From contig JAIXZY010000049.1 of NCBI GenBank assembly GCA_027489355.1, positions 222,014 to 286,013 on the forward strand: a stretch of DNA of 64,000 bases, written 5' to 3'. The position numbers and the translations under genes are program-made. Shown in pieces: positions 31,770 through 41,510 of the stretch (its first letter is position 1; each line of letters begins with the position of its first letter). The stretch is from Paracoccaceae bacterium. Lineage in GTDB: Bacteria > Pseudomonadota > Alphaproteobacteria > Rhodobacterales > Rhodobacteraceae. The notes beneath the pieces are model-generated. The model was not told the DNA's origin, made no database searches, and saw only the letters and a program-made list of their open reading frames with translations.

Positions 31770-32767
31770 CCGAAGTTCCCAATCTGAAGGATTTCGACGC
31801 CCGCCTGCGGGATGAGGCAGCGGTCGAGCCGTCGCTGGAAATCCCCCAGGACCCGCCGTCGAAGAAGACGCAGATCATCGCGATCTATGGCAAGGGCGGC
31901 ATCGGCAAGTCGTTCACGCTGGCGAACCTGAGCCACATGATGGCCGAGATGGGCAAGCGCGTGCTGCTCATCGGCTGCGATCCGAAGTCGGATACGACCT
32001 CGCTGCTGTTCGGCGGCAAGGCCTGCCCGACGATCATCGAGACATCGACCCGCAAGAAGCTGGCGGGCGAGGAGGTGAAGATCGGCGACGTCTGCTTCAA
32101 GCGGGGCGGCGTCTTCGCGATGGAACTCGGCGGGCCGGAGGTCGGTCGCGGTTGCGGCGGGCGCGGGATCATCCACGGGTTCGAACTGCTGGAGAAGCTG
32201 GGGTTCCACGACTGGGACTTCGACTATGTGCTCTTGGACTTCCTGGGCGACGTGGTCTGCGGCGGCTTCGGCCTGCCCATCGCGCGGGACATGGCGCAGA
32301 AGGTGATCGTGGTCGGCTCGAACGACCTGCAGTCGCTGTATGTGGCGAACAACGTCTGCTCGGCGGTCGAATACTTCCGCAAGCTCGGCGGGAACGTCGG
32401 CGTCGCGGGGCTGGTGATCAACAAGGATGACGGGACCGGAGAGGCCGCGGCTTTCGCCAGGGCGGTGAACATTCCGGTTCTGGCGTCGATCCCGGCGGAC
32501 GACGATCTGCGGCGGAAATCGGCGAATTATCAGATCGTCGGGACCCATGCGACGCAGTGGGGCGCCTTGTTCGAGGTGCTGGCCTGTGCCGTCGCCGACG
32601 CCCCGCCGCTGCGTCCGAAGCCGCTGACGCAGGATGGCCTGCTGGGGCTCTTCGATGCCGAGACGACGGGATCGAACTTCGTCCTCGATCCCGCGACGGA
32701 CGCCGACATGCGCGGGTCCTTCGCCGCCGTGAAACCCAGCCTGGAAGTGGTCTACGACAATGTTTGA
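31766..32767 (+). CDS. bchX: Chlorophyllide a reductase, iron protein X
   Basis: NifH-like ATPase of chlorophyllide a reductase, which reduces the C7=C8 bond to the bacteriochlorin. The 333-aa protein has the P-loop [10 protein letters not shown] at residues 41-50 and cluster cysteines C130 (GRGCGGRG) and C165 (DVVCGGFG). I chose ATG 31766, overlapping the bchC stop as ATGA; five extra residues upstream would lie inside bchC. Its end overlaps a 21-codon ORF by 8 bp. Confidence 0.96.
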   Translation: MTEVPNLKDFDARLRDEAAVEPSLEIPQDPPSKKTQIIAIYGKGGIGKSFTLANLSHMMAEMGKRVLLIGCDPKSDTTSLLFGGKACPTIIETSTRKKLAGEEVKIGDVCFKRGGVFAMELGGPEVGRGCGGRGIIHGFELLEKLGFHDWDFDYVLLDFLGDVVCGGFGLPIARDMAQKVIVVGSNDLQSLYVANNVCSAVEYFRKLGGNVGVAGLVINKDDGTGEAAAFARAVNIPVLASIPADDDLRRKSANYQIVGTHATQWGALFEVLACAVADAPPLRPKPLTQDGLLGLFDAETTGSNFVLDPATDADMRGSFAAVKPSLEVVYDNV

Positions 32768-32825
32768 CCTCGACGCTCTTGCGATTATCGAACAGGCGCT
32801 GAAGGCGCGGGAGGGTCGCAAGTGA
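32760..32825 (+). CDS. Possible 21-aa peptide coupled between bchX and bchY
   Basis: ATG 32760 to TGA 32825 encodes 21 residues starting [16 protein letters not shown] and ending EGRK. It starts 8 bp before the end of bchX and its TGA overlaps the bchY start codon (GTGA), so it bridges the 54-bp gap exactly. The peptide looks like a short amphipathic helix with a basic tail. I do not recognise it. It may be a leader that couples translation of bchX and bchY, a small subunit or chance; there is no homology evidence. Confidence 0.4.
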   Translation: MFDLDALAIIEQALKAREGRK

Positions 32826-34321
32826 CCTCTCCCTCCGCCACCCCGGTTGACGGACTTGGCTGCCACTCCGGTGCGCAGATGGCCGAGGCTGCGCGGGTGG
32901 CGGGGAACTCCGAGGTGCTGGACCGGTACGCGGCCGACTATCCGCAGGGCCCGCATGACAAGCCGCAATCCATGTGCCCGGCCTTCGGCAGCTTGCGCGT
33001 GGGCCTGCGGATGCGGCGGGTGGCGACGGTGCTGTCGGGATCGGCCTGCTGCGTCTATGGGCTGAGCTTCGTGTCGCATTTTTACGGTGCCCGCCGGTCC
33101 GTTGGTTATGTGCCCTTCAACTCGGAGACGCTGGTGACCGGCAAGCTCTTCGAGGACATCCGCGACGCGGTGCACGAGCTGGCGGACCCCGACCGCTATG
33201 ACGCGGTGGTGGTGACGAACCTCTGCGTGCCGACAGCCTCGGGCGTGCCGCTGCGACTGTTGCCCGATGAGATCAACGGGGTGCGGATCATCGGCATCGA
33301 CGTGCCAGGCTTCGGGGTGCCGACCCATGCCGAGGCGAAGGATGTCCTCGCCGGGGCGATGCTGGCCTATGCGCGGTCGGAGATCGAGGCGGGACCGGTG
33401 GCGGCTCCGGCACAGGGGCGGTCGGACCGTCCGACAGTCACGCTGCTGGGCGAGATGTTCCCGGCCGACCCGATGATGATTGGCGCGATGCTGGCCCCGA
33501 TGGGCCTCGCTGCGGGGCCAGTGGTGCCGTGCCGCGAATGGCGCGAGCTTTACGCGGCGCTGGACTCGGGCGTCGTGGCGGCGATCCATCCGTTCTACAC
33601 GGCGGCGATCCGGGAGTTTCAGGCGGCCGGGCGGAAGATCGTCGGCTCCGCTCCGGTGGGGCATGACGGGACGATGGACTGGCTGGCGGCGATTGGCGAC
33701 GCCTATGGTGTTGCGGCCGGGCAGGTCGCGGCGGCGCAGAATGCGTTCGGCCCGGCGATCAAGGGCGCGCTGGCGGCGAACCCGATCAAGGGGCGGATCA
33801 CTTTGTCGGGCTATGAAGGGTCCGAGTTGCTGGTGGCCCGCTTGCTGATCGAAAGCGGGGCCGAGGTGCCGTATGTCGGCACGGCTTGTGCGCGGAATGA
33901 GTGGTCGCAAGCCGACCGCGAGTGGCTGGAGGCCAGGGGCTGCGTGGTGAAGTACCGCGCGAGCCTGGAGGATGACCTGGCCGCGATTGAGTCGTTCAAG
34001 CCGGACCTGGCGGTCGGGACGACTCCGGTGGTGCAGAAGGCCAAGGAAAAGGCTATCCCTTCGCTTTACTTCACAAATCTGATCTCGGCGCGGCCCTTGA
34101 TGGGACCGGCGGGGGCGGGGTCCTTGGCTCAGGTGGTGAACGCCGCCATGGGCAACAAGACCCGGATGGAGGGGATGAAGGCCTTCTTCGAAGGTGTCGG
34201 CTCGGGCGACACCTCCGGCATCTGGGAAGGCGCGCCGAACCTGCGGCCGGACTTCCGGGCGATCCATCAGAAGAAGCTCGACAAGGCCGCGAAGGCTGCC
34301 AAGGCGGAGGAGATGATCTGA
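32822..34321 (+). CDS. bchY: Chlorophyllide a reductase subunit Y
   Basis: NifD/BchN-like subunit that forms the catalytic BchYZ complex. The 499-aa protein has cysteines in conserved settings ([28 protein letters not shown]) expected to bind the [4Fe-4S] cluster with BchZ. Start GTG 32822 stands 7 bases after GGGAGGG. It is in the same frame as bchX but separated by the bchX TGA and 54 bases. The stop shares one base with the bchZ ATG (TGATG). Confidence 0.95.
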   Translation: MTSPSATPVDGLGCHSGAQMAEAARVAGNSEVLDRYAADYPQGPHDKPQSMCPAFGSLRVGLRMRRVATVLSGSACCVYGLSFVSHFYGARRSVGYVPFNSETLVTGKLFEDIRDAVHELADPDRYDAVVVTNLCVPTASGVPLRLLPDEINGVRIIGIDVPGFGVPTHAEAKDVLAGAMLAYARSEIEAGPVAAPAQGRSDRPTVTLLGEMFPADPMMIGAMLAPMGLAAGPVVPCREWRELYAALDSGVVAAIHPFYTAAIREFQAAGRKIVGSAPVGHDGTMDWLAAIGDAYGVAAGQVAAAQNAFGPAIKGALAANPIKGRITLSGYEGSELLVARLLIESGAEVPYVGTACARNEWSQADREWLEARGCVVKYRASLEDDLAAIESFKPDLAVGTTPVVQKAKEKAIPSLYFTNLISARPLMGPAGAGSLAQVVNAAMGNKTRMEGMKAFFEGVGSGDTSGIWEGAPNLRPDFRAIHQKKLDKAAKAAKAEEMI

Positions 34322-35799
34322 TGCTGGTGCAGGATCATGACCGGGCGGGCGGATACTGGGGGGCGGTCTATGCCTTCTGCGCCGTCAAGGGTCTGCAGGT
34401 CGTGATCGACGGCCCGGTTGGATGTGAGAACCTGCCGGTGACCTCGGTGCTGCACTACACCGATGCGCTCCCGCCGCATGAGTTGCCCATCGTGGTGACC
34501 GGGCTGGGCGAGGGCGAGATGACCTCGGGGACTGAGTCCTCGATGGCGCGGGCCTGGAAGACGCTGGATCCGGCGCTGCCGGCGGTCGTGGTCACGGGGT
34601 CGATTGCTGAGATGATCGGGGGCGGGGTCACGCCACAAGGGACGAACATCCAGCGGTTCCTGCCGCGGACCATCGACGAGGACCAGTGGCAGGCCGCCGA
34701 TCGGGCGATGACCTGGATCTTCACCGAATTCGGGATGACCAAGGGGCGGATGCCTCCGGAAGCGCCTCGCCCGGAAGGATCGAAGCCGAGGGTGAACATC
34801 CTCGGGCCGATGTATGGCACCTTCAACATGGCCTCGGACCTGGCCGAAATCCGGCGGCTGGTCGAAGGGATCGGGGCCGAGATCAACATGGTGATGCCGC
34901 TTGGCGCGCACCTGGCGGAGATGCGGAACCTCGTGAACGCCGACGCCAACGTGGTGATGTACCGCGAGTTCGGGCGGGGACTGGCGGAGTGCCTGGGCAA
35001 GCCGTATTTGCAGGCGCCCATCGGGCTGGAGTCCACGACCCTGTTCCTGCGGACCTTGGGCGAGATGCTGGGGCTGGATCCGGAACCGTTCATCGCGCGG
35101 GAGAAGCATTCGACGCTGAAGCCGCTGTGGGACCTCTGGCGGTCGGTGACGCAGGACTTCTTCGCCACCGCGAGCTTCGCCATCGTCGCGAACGAGACCT
35201 ACACGCGGGGCATCCGGAAGTACCTGGAGGACGACCTCGGCTTGCCCTGCGCCTTTGCGGTGCCGCGGCTGGCGGGGCAGAAGACTAACAACGAAGGCGT
35301 GCGGGCGCTGATGAAGCAGCACCGGCCGCTGATCGTGATGGGGTCGATCAACGAGAAGATCTACCTGGCAGAACTGAAGGGCGGGCATGGGCCTGCGCCC
35401 AGTTTCATCCCGTCCAGCTTCCCGGGTGCCGCGATCCGTCGCGCGACGGGGACGCCGTTCATGGGCTATGCCGGCGCGGTCTACCTGCTGCAGGAGCTCT
35501 GCAACGGCCTTTTCGACGCACTGTTCCACATCCTGCCCTTGGGCAGCGACATGGACAGCGCCTCGGCCACACCCACGACCTTGCGCCGCGACATGCCCTG
35601 GGACACGGACGCGCAGCTCGCGCTGGACCGCATCCTGCAGCAGCACCCGGTGCTGACCCGCATCTCCGCCGCCCGCACTTTGCGGGATGCGGCTGAAAAG
35701 ACCGCGCTCGACCAAGGGGCCGAGCGTGTCGTCCTTGAATTCGTCGAACCCCTGGCGGGCGGAAGCGCCGCAGGGGTCACAGGGGGAGAGAGAGCATGA
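34321..35799 (+). CDS. bchZ: Chlorophyllide a reductase subunit Z
   Basis: NifK/BchB-like partner of BchY. The 492-aa protein has a conserved cysteine region early in the chain ([12 protein letters not shown], about residues 38-49) and [16 protein letters not shown] in the middle. In Rhodobacter the strong puf promoter lies within bchZ; I could not point to exact promoter boxes here. The TGA overlaps pufQ as ATGA. Confidence 0.95.
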   Translation: MLVQDHDRAGGYWGAVYAFCAVKGLQVVIDGPVGCENLPVTSVLHYTDALPPHELPIVVTGLGEGEMTSGTESSMARAWKTLDPALPAVVVTGSIAEMIGGGVTPQGTNIQRFLPRTIDEDQWQAADRAMTWIFTEFGMTKGRMPPEAPRPEGSKPRVNILGPMYGTFNMASDLAEIRRLVEGIGAEINMVMPLGAHLAEMRNLVNADANVVMYREFGRGLAECLGKPYLQAPIGLESTTLFLRTLGEMLGLDPEPFIAREKHSTLKPLWDLWRSVTQDFFATASFAIVANETYTRGIRKYLEDDLGLPCAFAVPRLAGQKTNNEGVRALMKQHRPLIVMGSINEKIYLAELKGGHGPAPSFIPSSFPGAAIRRATGTPFMGYAGAVYLLQELCNGLFDALFHILPLGSDMDSASATPTTLRRDMPWDTDAQLALDRILQQHPVLTRISAARTLRDAAEKTALDQGAERVVLEFVEPLAGGSAAGVTGGERA

Positions 35800-36029
35800 G
35801 CGACCAGAGCTACATTGCCCACGTTCAGCTGAAGACGGCGCACCACAGGCGTACGCCGAAAGCCGAATACGCGACCTATTTCGCGCTGATCCTGATCCTT
35901 GCCCTGCCGGTGCAGTGCCTGGTCTGGCTCGCCTCGACCCTGCGACACATGACCCTTCCGGCGGAAGGTCCCCTTGCGCGCGCGCTGCGCGATGCCGAGG
36001 AGATCACGCCCTCGATCTTCCGCCCCTGA
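35796..36029 (+). CDS. pufQ: PufQ, bacteriochlorophyll-related regulator/carrier
   Basis: Small membrane protein needed for normal bacteriochlorophyll levels in Rhodobacter; thought to act on early bacteriochlorophyll synthesis or delivery. The 77-aa protein has a basic N-terminus, one membrane helix at about residues 27-48 ([20 protein letters not shown]) and a C-terminal tail ending SIFRP. ATG 35796 overlaps bchZ. The 163 bases after it before pufB contain several GC-rich hairpins. Confidence 0.92.
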   Translation: MSDQSYIAHVQLKTAHHRRTPKAEYATYFALILILALPVQCLVWLASTLRHMTLPAEGPLARALRDAEEITPSIFRP

Positions 36030-36192
36030 ACCGGCGGATCTGATGACCGACGTGGTGCGCCCGCCCGTCCGGTGAAGCCTTCGGGGAGGGCGGGGAAACC
36101 CGGCCTTTCCGGACCAGACGGTGCAGCAGTCGGCTGCCCCGTGAACCCAGCCGCAGGGTATGCGGCGTCAGTCAACCCCTTCGGAGGATAAC
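36030..36192 (+). promoter_or_regulatory. pufQ-pufB intercistronic leader with hairpins
   Basis: Non-coding 163-bp segment. Possible stems are CCGCCC/GGGCGG (36061-36066 with 36088-36093) and GCAGC/GCTGC (around 36123-36137). In Rhodobacter this region is where puf mRNA is processed. The pufB ribosome-binding site GGAGG lies at about 36183-36187. Confidence 0.45.
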
Positions 36193-36342
36193 ATGGCTGA
36201 TAAATCCGACCTGAGTTTCACAGGTCTCACCGACGAGCAGGCGCAAGAACTGCATTCCGTCTACATGAGCGGGCTCTGGCTGTTCACAGCCATCGCCGTG
36301 GTTGCTCACCTGGCGGTCTACATCTGGCGCCCGTGGTTCTGA
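36193..36342 (+). CDS. pufB: Light-harvesting 1 beta polypeptide
   Basis: LH1 antenna beta subunit of the core complex. The 49-aa protein starts [20 protein letters not shown], has a single membrane helix and the bacteriochlorophyll-binding His39 in [13 protein letters not shown]. An upstream in-frame extension to 36160 has no role; ATG 36193 follows GGAGGATAAC. pufA follows after 13 bp. Confidence 0.97.
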   Translation: MADKSDLSFTGLTDEQAQELHSVYMSGLWLFTAIAVVAHLAVYIWRPWF

Positions 36343-36355
36343 GGAGGAACAAGAA

Positions 36356-36541
36356 ATGTCCAAATTCTACAAGATCTGGCTCATCTTCGATCCTCGTCGC
36401 GTCTTCGTGGCACAGGGCGTGTTCCTGTTCCTCCTGGCGGCAATGATCCACCTCGTGCTGCTCAGCACGCCGGCCTACAACTGGCTCGATATCGCGTCCG
36501 CCAAGTATGGCTACACCGCGGCCGAGCCGGCTGCCGAATAA
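36356..36541 (+). CDS. pufA: Light-harvesting 1 alpha polypeptide
   Basis: LH1 antenna alpha subunit. The 61-aa protein begins [20 protein letters not shown], has one membrane helix and the bacteriochlorophyll ligand His32 (AAMIHLVLL). ATG 36356 stands behind GAGGAGGAACAAGAA. A strong hairpin follows in the gap before pufL, as in other Rhodobacter puf operons. Confidence 0.97.
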   Translation: MSKFYKIWLIFDPRRVFVAQGVFLFLLAAMIHLVLLSTPAYNWLDIASAKYGYTAAEPAAE

Positions 36542-36554
36542 GGCCCTGCCCATC

Positions 36555-36594
36555 GTTGGGGGCGGCGCCGCATGACGCCGCCGCCCCCGACAAC
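36555..36594 (+). promoter_or_regulatory. pufA-pufL intercistronic hairpin (mRNA stability element)
   Basis: GTTG at 36555-36558 pairs with CAAC at 36591-36594, and GGGGCGGCG pairs with the CGCCGCC...CCCC side, leaving a small loop around CCGCATGA. This location and strength match the pufBA-pufLM hairpin known to protect the pufBA mRNA and give excess LH1 over reaction centre. Confidence 0.8.
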
Positions 36595-36673
36595 CAGACG
36601 TCAGACACACATCCGGCAGGCCACCGCCCGCGCCCGACGGCGGCAGTGACCGGAGAGAAACCGAGAGGGAAGC

Positions 36674-37522
36674 ATGGCACTGCTCAGCTTCGAACGAAAA
36701 TACCGCGTGCCGGGTGGCACGCTGATCGGGGGCAACCTGTTCGACTTCTGGGTCGGCCCCTTCTACGTCGGGTTCTTCGGGGTCCTGACCTTCTTCTTTG
36801 CAGTGCTTGGCACCGTTCTGATCCTGTACGGAGCCGTGCTGCAAGGGACCTGGAACCCCTGGCTGATCTCGATCAACCCGCCGCCGGTCGAGAACGGCCT
36901 GGCGATGGCGCCACTTCGGGAGGGGGGGCTTTGGCAGATCATCACCATCTGCGCGATCGGAGCCTTCGTGTCCTGGGCGCTGCGCGAGGTGGAAATCTGC
37001 CGCAAGCTTGGGATGGGCTATCATGTGCCCTTCGCCTTCGGCTTCGCGATCCTCGCCTATATCACGCTGGAGGTGATCCGGCCGGTCCTGATGGGGTCCT
37101 GGGGCTATGCCTTCCCCTACGGGATCTGGACGCACCTGGATTGGGTGTCGAACACGGGCTACACCTACGGCAACTTCCACTACAACCCGGCGCACATGAT
37201 CGCGGTGAGCTTCTTCTTCACCACGGCCCTGGCGCTGGCCTTGCACGGCGCGCTGATCCTGTCGGCGGCCAACCCCGAAAAGGGCAAGGAAATGCGGACG
37301 CCGGACCATGAGGACACCTACTTCCGCGACCTCATCGGCTATTCGGTCGGCACGCTGGGCATCCACCGCCTGGGGCTTCTGCTGGCGCTGAACGCCGTCT
37401 TCTGGTCGGCGGTCTGCATCGTGATCTCGGGCACGATCTGGTTCGACCAGTGGGTCGTCTGGTGGGACTGGTGGCTGCAACTGCCCTGGTGGGCCGACAT
37501 TCCGGGAGGCGTCAATGGCTGA
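36674..37522 (+). CDS. pufL: Photosynthetic reaction centre L subunit
   Basis: Binds half of the special pair and the QA-side electron path to QB. The 282-aa protein has five membrane helices. His154 and His174 are bacteriochlorophyll ligands, His191 and His231 bind the non-heme iron, and Glu213 and Asp214 sit near QB; each is one higher than the R. sphaeroides number because Met is counted. The 3' end overlaps pufM by 8 bp. Confidence 0.98.
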   Translation: MALLSFERKYRVPGGTLIGGNLFDFWVGPFYVGFFGVLTFFFAVLGTVLILYGAVLQGTWNPWLISINPPPVENGLAMAPLREGGLWQIITICAIGAFVSWALREVEICRKLGMGYHVPFAFGFAILAYITLEVIRPVLMGSWGYAFPYGIWTHLDWVSNTGYTYGNFHYNPAHMIAVSFFFTTALALALHGALILSAANPEKGKEMRTPDHEDTYFRDLIGYSVGTLGIHRLGLLLALNAVFWSAVCIVISGTIWFDQWVVWWDWWLQLPWWADIPGGVNG

Positions 37523-38438
37523 GTATCAGAACATCTTCACGCAGGTCCAAGTGCGTGGTGCCCCGGAAATGGGGATGACCGAAGGGGTCGAACTGTCGAA
37601 CCGGACCAAGAGCGCAAGCTTCTCGTCGCTGGCTGGCTGGTTCGGCAACGCCCAGCTGGGCCCGGTCTACCTGGGCACGATGGGGGTGATCTCGCTGGTC
37701 TCGGGGCTGGCGTGGTTCATGACCGTAGGGGCCTGGTACTGGTACCAGGCGGGCTTCAACCCGGCGGTCTTCCTGCGCGACCTCTTCTGGTTCAGCCTGG
37801 AACCCCCGGCCGAGGAATACGGCCTGGGCTTCGCGCCGCTGGCCGAGGGCGGGCTCTGGATCATCGCCAGCTTCTTCCTTCTGATCAGCGTCTGTTCCTG
37901 GTGGGTGCGGACCTACCTGCGGGCGGCCGCATTGGGGATGGGCAAGCATGTCAGCTGGGCCTTCGCCAGCGCGATCTGGCTGTTCCTGGTGCTGGGCCTG
38001 ATCCGGCCGATCCTGATGGGGTCGTGGAGCCACGCGGTGCCTTACGGCATCTTCAGCCACCTCGACTGGACCAACAACTTCAGCCTCACCTACGGCAACC
38101 TGTTCTACAACCCGTTCCACGCGCTCTCGATCGCCTTCCTGTACGGATCGGCACTTCTGTTCGCGATGCACGGGGCGACGATCCTGGCCGTTTCCCGCTT
38201 CGGCGGCGACCGGGAGCTTGAGCAGATCGTCGACCGCGGGACGGCTTCGGAACGGGCGGCTCTCTTCTGGCGCTGGACCATGGGGTTCAACGCGACGATG
38301 GAAGGGATCCACCGCTGGGCCTGGTGGTTTGCCGTGCTGGTCACGCTGACCGGCGGTATCGGCATCCTGCTGACCGGAACGGTCGTCGACAACTGGTACG
38401 TCTGGGCGCAGGAGCACGGCTACGCGCCGTTGCAGTAA
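37515..38438 (+). CDS. pufM: Photosynthetic reaction centre M subunit
   Basis: Partner of PufL in the type II reaction centre. The 307-aa protein has His182 and His202 (bacteriochlorophyll ligands), His219, Glu234 and His266 (iron ligands) and Tyr210 beside the special pair, all at the familiar positions. ATG 37515 overlaps the end of pufL. pufX follows after 10 bp; no pufC is present. Confidence 0.98.
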   Translation: MAEYQNIFTQVQVRGAPEMGMTEGVELSNRTKSASFSSLAGWFGNAQLGPVYLGTMGVISLVSGLAWFMTVGAWYWYQAGFNPAVFLRDLFWFSLEPPAEEYGLGFAPLAEGGLWIIASFFLLISVCSWWVRTYLRAAALGMGKHVSWAFASAIWLFLVLGLIRPILMGSWSHAVPYGIFSHLDWTNNFSLTYGNLFYNPFHALSIAFLYGSALLFAMHGATILAVSRFGGDRELEQIVDRGTASERAALFWRWTMGFNATMEGIHRWAWWFAVLVTLTGGIGILLTGTVVDNWYVWAQEHGYAPLQ

Positions 38439-38448
38439 GGGGAAGATC

Positions 38449-38679
38449 ATGTCTGACAAACCGTACTTCCACGAGCCGAACCACACGATCCACCTGCGGG
38501 TCTGGGCGCTGGGCCAGATGGTCTGGGGCGCCTTCCTTGGCGGCGTGTTCCTGGTCGGCATCGGGCTTTTCGTCTGGGCGATCTATCTGATCGGCCTCCT
38601 GCTGCCGGAAGAAAGCCGCCAGACGCCGTCGCCCTACACGTCGCTTGAAGCGCCGCTGGTGGTCGACCATCTGGCCTGA
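38449..38679 (+). CDS. pufX: PufX, core-complex ring-opening protein
   Basis: Single-helix protein of Rhodobacter core complexes that leaves a gap in the LH1 ring for quinone exchange. The 76-aa protein starts MSDKPYFHEPNHTIHLRVWA, has a membrane helix at about residues 20-51 with a glycine-rich face (Gly22, 27, 31, 32) and a C-terminal PSPYTSLEAPLVVDHLA region like R. capsulatus PufX. PufX sequences vary widely, so length, place after pufM and the LPE..RQTPSPYT segment are the main grounds. Its presence limits the organism to the Rhodobacter clade. Confidence 0.93.
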   Translation: MSDKPYFHEPNHTIHLRVWALGQMVWGAFLGGVFLVGIGLFVWAIYLIGLLLPEESRQTPSPYTSLEAPLVVDHLA

Positions 38680-38686
38680 AGACAGC

Positions 38687-38716
38687 CAGGCCCGGGGCCA
38701 TCCGTTGCCGGGCCTG
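38687..38716 (+). terminator. First hairpin after pufX
   Basis: CAGGCCCGG (38687-38695) pairs with CCGGGCCTG (38708-38716) around a 12-nt loop, 8 bp after the pufX stop. A further small stem CCTGTCG/CGACAGG is at 38779-38794. Without a T-tract these more likely protect or attenuate the mRNA. Confidence 0.6.
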
Positions 38717-38799
38717 CCATGCCGATCCTGACCCTCCCACGGGTCCGGATGTCGGGACCTCCGGGCCCCGGTTCCCTTCCTGTCGGACGACAGGCACTT

Positions 38800-38832
38800 G
38801 TGCCGTGTGGCCAACCCCACACGGCACCTTTT
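38800..38832 (+). terminator. Rho-independent terminator of the puf operon
   Basis: GTGCCGTGTGG (38800-38810) pairs with CCACACGGCAC (38817-38827) in a perfect 11-bp stem and is followed by CTTTT. It lies 18 bp before the dxs start, so dxs probably gets mostly read-through or needs another promoter. Confidence 0.85.
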
Positions 38833-38850
38833 GACCCCAAGGAGGCCGCC

Positions 38851-40788
38851 ATGACCGCGCCCGGTTCCGCCGCCCTTTCCGAAAAACCGATGCTCGACCG
38901 CGTTGCCAGCCCCGCCGACTTGCGCGCGCTGCCGGACCGCGATCTGCCGCAGCTGGCGGACGAGTTGCGCCGCGAGGTGATCGAGGTGGTCAGCCAGACC
39001 GGCGGGCATCTTGGGTCGTCGCTGGGGGTGGTCGAGCTGACCGTGGCCTTGCACGCCGTCTTCGACACGCCCCGCGACAAGCTGATCTGGGACGTGGGCC
39101 ACCAGTGCTATCCGCACAAGATCCTGACCGGCCGCCGCCACCGGATGCTGACGCTCCGCCAGGCGGAGGGCCTGAGCGGCTTCACAAAGCGCAGCGAAAG
39201 CGACTACGACCCGTTCGGGGCGGCGCATTCGTCGACCTCGATCAGCGCGGCCCTGGGTTTCGCGATGGCACGCGAGCTGGGTCAGGCGGTGGGCGATACC
39301 GTGGCCGTCATCGGCGACGGGGCGATCACGGCGGGCATGGCTTACGAGGCGATGAACCACGCGGGCCACCTGGGCAAGCGGCTGTTCGTGGTCCTGAACG
39401 ACAACGACATGTCGATTGCTCCGCCGGTGGGCGCGATGCAGACCTACCTGAATTCCATTGCCCGAACGGGGCCGCTGGCGACCCTGAAGGCCATCGCCGA
39501 GGGTCTGGAGGATCATCTGCCCGGCCCCTTGCGCGAAGGCGCGCGGCGGGCGCGAGAGATGGTCAGTGACCGCCCGGACGGAGTGACGCTGTTCGAGAAG
39601 CTCGGGTTTTCCTACTTCGGCCCGGTGAACGGGCATGACGTGCCAATGCTCCTTCACGCCCTGCGGTCGATGCGCGACCGGGCGGAGGGGCCGGTCCTTC
39701 TGCATGTCGTGACGAAGAAGGGCTGCGGCTATGGCCCGGCTGAAGGGGCGGACGACAAGTATCACGGCGTCGCCAAGTTCGACATCACCACGGGCAAGCA
39801 GCACAAGACGCCCGCCAATGCTCCGAACTACACGGCGGTCTTCGGCCAGACCCTGACCGAGGAAGCCGCCCGCGACCCGCGGATCGTGGCGATCACGGCG
39901 GCGATGCCGGGGGGCACGGGCCTCGACGTCATGCAGAAGCGATTCCCGGCGCGGGTGTTCGACGTGGGCATCGCGGAACAGCACGGCGTCACCTTCGCGG
40001 CAGGGCTGGCAGCGGGGGGGATGCGGCCCTTCTGCGCGATCTATTCCAGCTTCCTGCAGCGCGGCTATGACCAGATCGTCCATGACGTCGCCCTGCAGAA
40101 CCTGCCCGTCCGCTTCATGATCGACCGGGCAGGCCTCGTGGGCCAGGACGGCGCGACCCATGCCGGGGCCTTCGACGTGATGTTCCTTGCGAACCTGCCG
40201 AACATGACCGTGATGGCGGCGGGCGACGAGGCCGACCTCGTCCACATGATCGCCACCGCCGCGCAGCATGACGATGGTCCCGTCGCGTTGCGCTATCCGC
40301 GGGGCGAGGGGATGGGCGTTGCCATGCCCGACCGCGGCGGCGTACTGGAGATCGGCAAGGGCCGGATCCTGCGCGAAGGAACGGACATCGCGCTGCTTTC
40401 CTTCGGGGCGCACCTGTCCGAGGCACTGGCGGCGGCGACCATCCTGGAGGCCGAGGGCACCTCGGTCACCGTGGCGGATGCGCGGTTCGCCAAGCCGCTG
40501 GACACCGCGCTGATTGACCGGCTCTACCGCGACCACCGTTGCCTGATCACGCTGGAGCAGGGCTCGACCGGGGGGTTCGGCGCGCTGGTGCTGCATCATC
40601 TGGCGATGAGCGGACAGCTGGACCGTGGCGCCCCGGTCAGGACAATGACCCTGCCCGACCGTTTCATTGACCAGGCAAGCCCATCGCAGATGTATGCCTG
40701 GGCCGGACTGGGCGCGGCGGACATCGCTGCGATGGCCCGGACGGTGCTGGTTCCCCAACGCAAGGCCGAAATTGTAAACTTGCGCTGA
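38851..40788 (+). CDS. dxs: 1-deoxy-D-xylulose-5-phosphate synthase
   Basis: First enzyme of the MEP isoprenoid route; condenses pyruvate and glyceraldehyde 3-phosphate using thiamine diphosphate. The 645-aa protein has the TPP motif [16 protein letters not shown] followed by NDN (about residues 155-185) and a transketolase-like C-terminal half. ATG 38851 follows AAGGAGG; the frame is open upstream through the puf terminator, which I reject as coding. The TGA stop lies inside an exact PpsR palindrome (40773-40790). Confidence 0.96.
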   Translation: MTAPGSAALSEKPMLDRVASPADLRALPDRDLPQLADELRREVIEVVSQTGGHLGSSLGVVELTVALHAVFDTPRDKLIWDVGHQCYPHKILTGRRHRMLTLRQAEGLSGFTKRSESDYDPFGAAHSSTSISAALGFAMARELGQAVGDTVAVIGDGAITAGMAYEAMNHAGHLGKRLFVVLNDNDMSIAPPVGAMQTYLNSIARTGPLATLKAIAEGLEDHLPGPLREGARRAREMVSDRPDGVTLFEKLGFSYFGPVNGHDVPMLLHALRSMRDRAEGPVLLHVVTKKGCGYGPAEGADDKYHGVAKFDITTGKQHKTPANAPNYTAVFGQTLTEEAARDPRIVAITAAMPGGTGLDVMQKRFPARVFDVGIAEQHGVTFAAGLAAGGMRPFCAIYSSFLQRGYDQIVHDVALQNLPVRFMIDRAGLVGQDGATHAGAFDVMFLANLPNMTVMAAGDEADLVHMIATAAQHDDGPVALRYPRGEGMGVAMPDRGGVLEIGKGRILREGTDIALLSFGAHLSEALAAATILEAEGTSVTVADARFAKPLDTALIDRLYRDHRCLITLEQGSTGGFGALVLHHLAMSGQLDRGAPVRTMTLPDRFIDQASPSQMYAWAGLGAADIAAMARTVLVPQRKAEIVNLR

Positions 40789-40790
40789 CA
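40773..40790. promoter_or_regulatory. PpsR/CrtJ operator over the dxs stop codon
   Basis: TGTAAACTTGCGCTGACA fits TGT-N12-ACA exactly. It ends 108 bp before the start of the unknown gene at 40899 and contains the dxs TGA. A weaker copy, TGT-N12-GCA, follows at 40826-40843, its centre 53 bp away. Confidence 0.78.
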
Positions 40791-40898
40791 CATGGCTGTA
40801 TGGCGCATCAAAATCAGTGCAGAAGTGTAAACTTCTGGCAGCATTTCGTGCAGACCGTGCTATGGTCCCGTCAGAAGGCGCGCGGGAGGACGGCAGCA

Positions 40899-41510
40899 GT
40901 GAAGTTTCAGCAGGTCTACGCGGTTGTAGACAGCGAATACCGGCTGCTTTGGGTGGGCGGAGAGTGGGATGAGTTTGCGCTGCAAAACGCCGCACAACAG
41001 GCACTTGCCAACAACGTTCTGTCGACGTCCCTGCTGTCGCACATCGCCGGCGACGAGACGCGGGACCTCATTTCAGGGATGATCGAGACCGTGCTCAGGG
41101 CGAAGCGGCCGCTCCGCGTCAGCTACCGCTGCGATTCGCCCAGCCTTGCCCGGGCCTATCTGCTGACGATTCAGCCGATGAAGGATGACCGCGTGCTGAT
41201 GGTCCATGACCTGAAGGACGCCTGGCATTTCTCGCCGCCGCTGAACCTGTGGCACTATGATGCGCAGGCGCGGGACCACAAGTGCAGCTTCTGCGGCAAT
41301 GTCCGGCTGGGCGAAAACGGTGAGTGGATCAGCTGCGACGACATCGGAGAGCGCCATCCCACCCATGTCGTCTACGAGGTCTGCACGGGCTGCCGCGATG
41401 CGCTCGCCGAGGCGGTGGAGCGTGTCCTGGCCGGAGAGGAAGTTGCCCCCGCTGTCGAGGAAAGCCGCATTCCCGGCCCGGATCGTCAGACCAGCGACCA
41501 AAGCGAATAG
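40899..41510 (+). CDS. Unrecognised PAS-like protein with four-cysteine cluster, probable PpsR target
   Basis: A 203-aa soluble protein I cannot name. The first 105 residues look like a PAS-type sensor fold (AVVDSEYRLLWVGGEWDEFA, then SHIAGDETRDLISGMIETVLRA, then VSYRCDSP). The rest carries Cys129-x2-Cys132 and Cys162-x2-Cys165, a likely zinc or iron-sulfur site, plus Cys78 and Cys146. The start is GTG 40899 with GGGAGGA eight bases before. An exact PpsR site lies 108 bp upstream, so it may be a new member of the photosynthesis regulon, for example a redox or light sensor. It overlaps the ribD end by 25 bp in antisense. Confidence 0.8.
   Translation: MKFQQVYAVVDSEYRLLWVGGEWDEFALQNAAQQALANNVLSTSLLSHIAGDETRDLISGMIETVLRAKRPLRVSYRCDSPSLARAYLLTIQPMKDDRVLMVHDLKDAWHFSPPLNLWHYDAQARDHKCSFCGNVRLGENGEWISCDDIGERHPTHVVYEVCTGCRDALAEAVERVLAGEEVAPAVEESRIPGPDRQTSDQSE

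Noticed and set aside
38719..38850. N-terminal extension of dxs by 44 codons
   Set aside because: It would translate the puf terminator stem. ATG 38851 has a perfect AAGGAGG and matches the family start.
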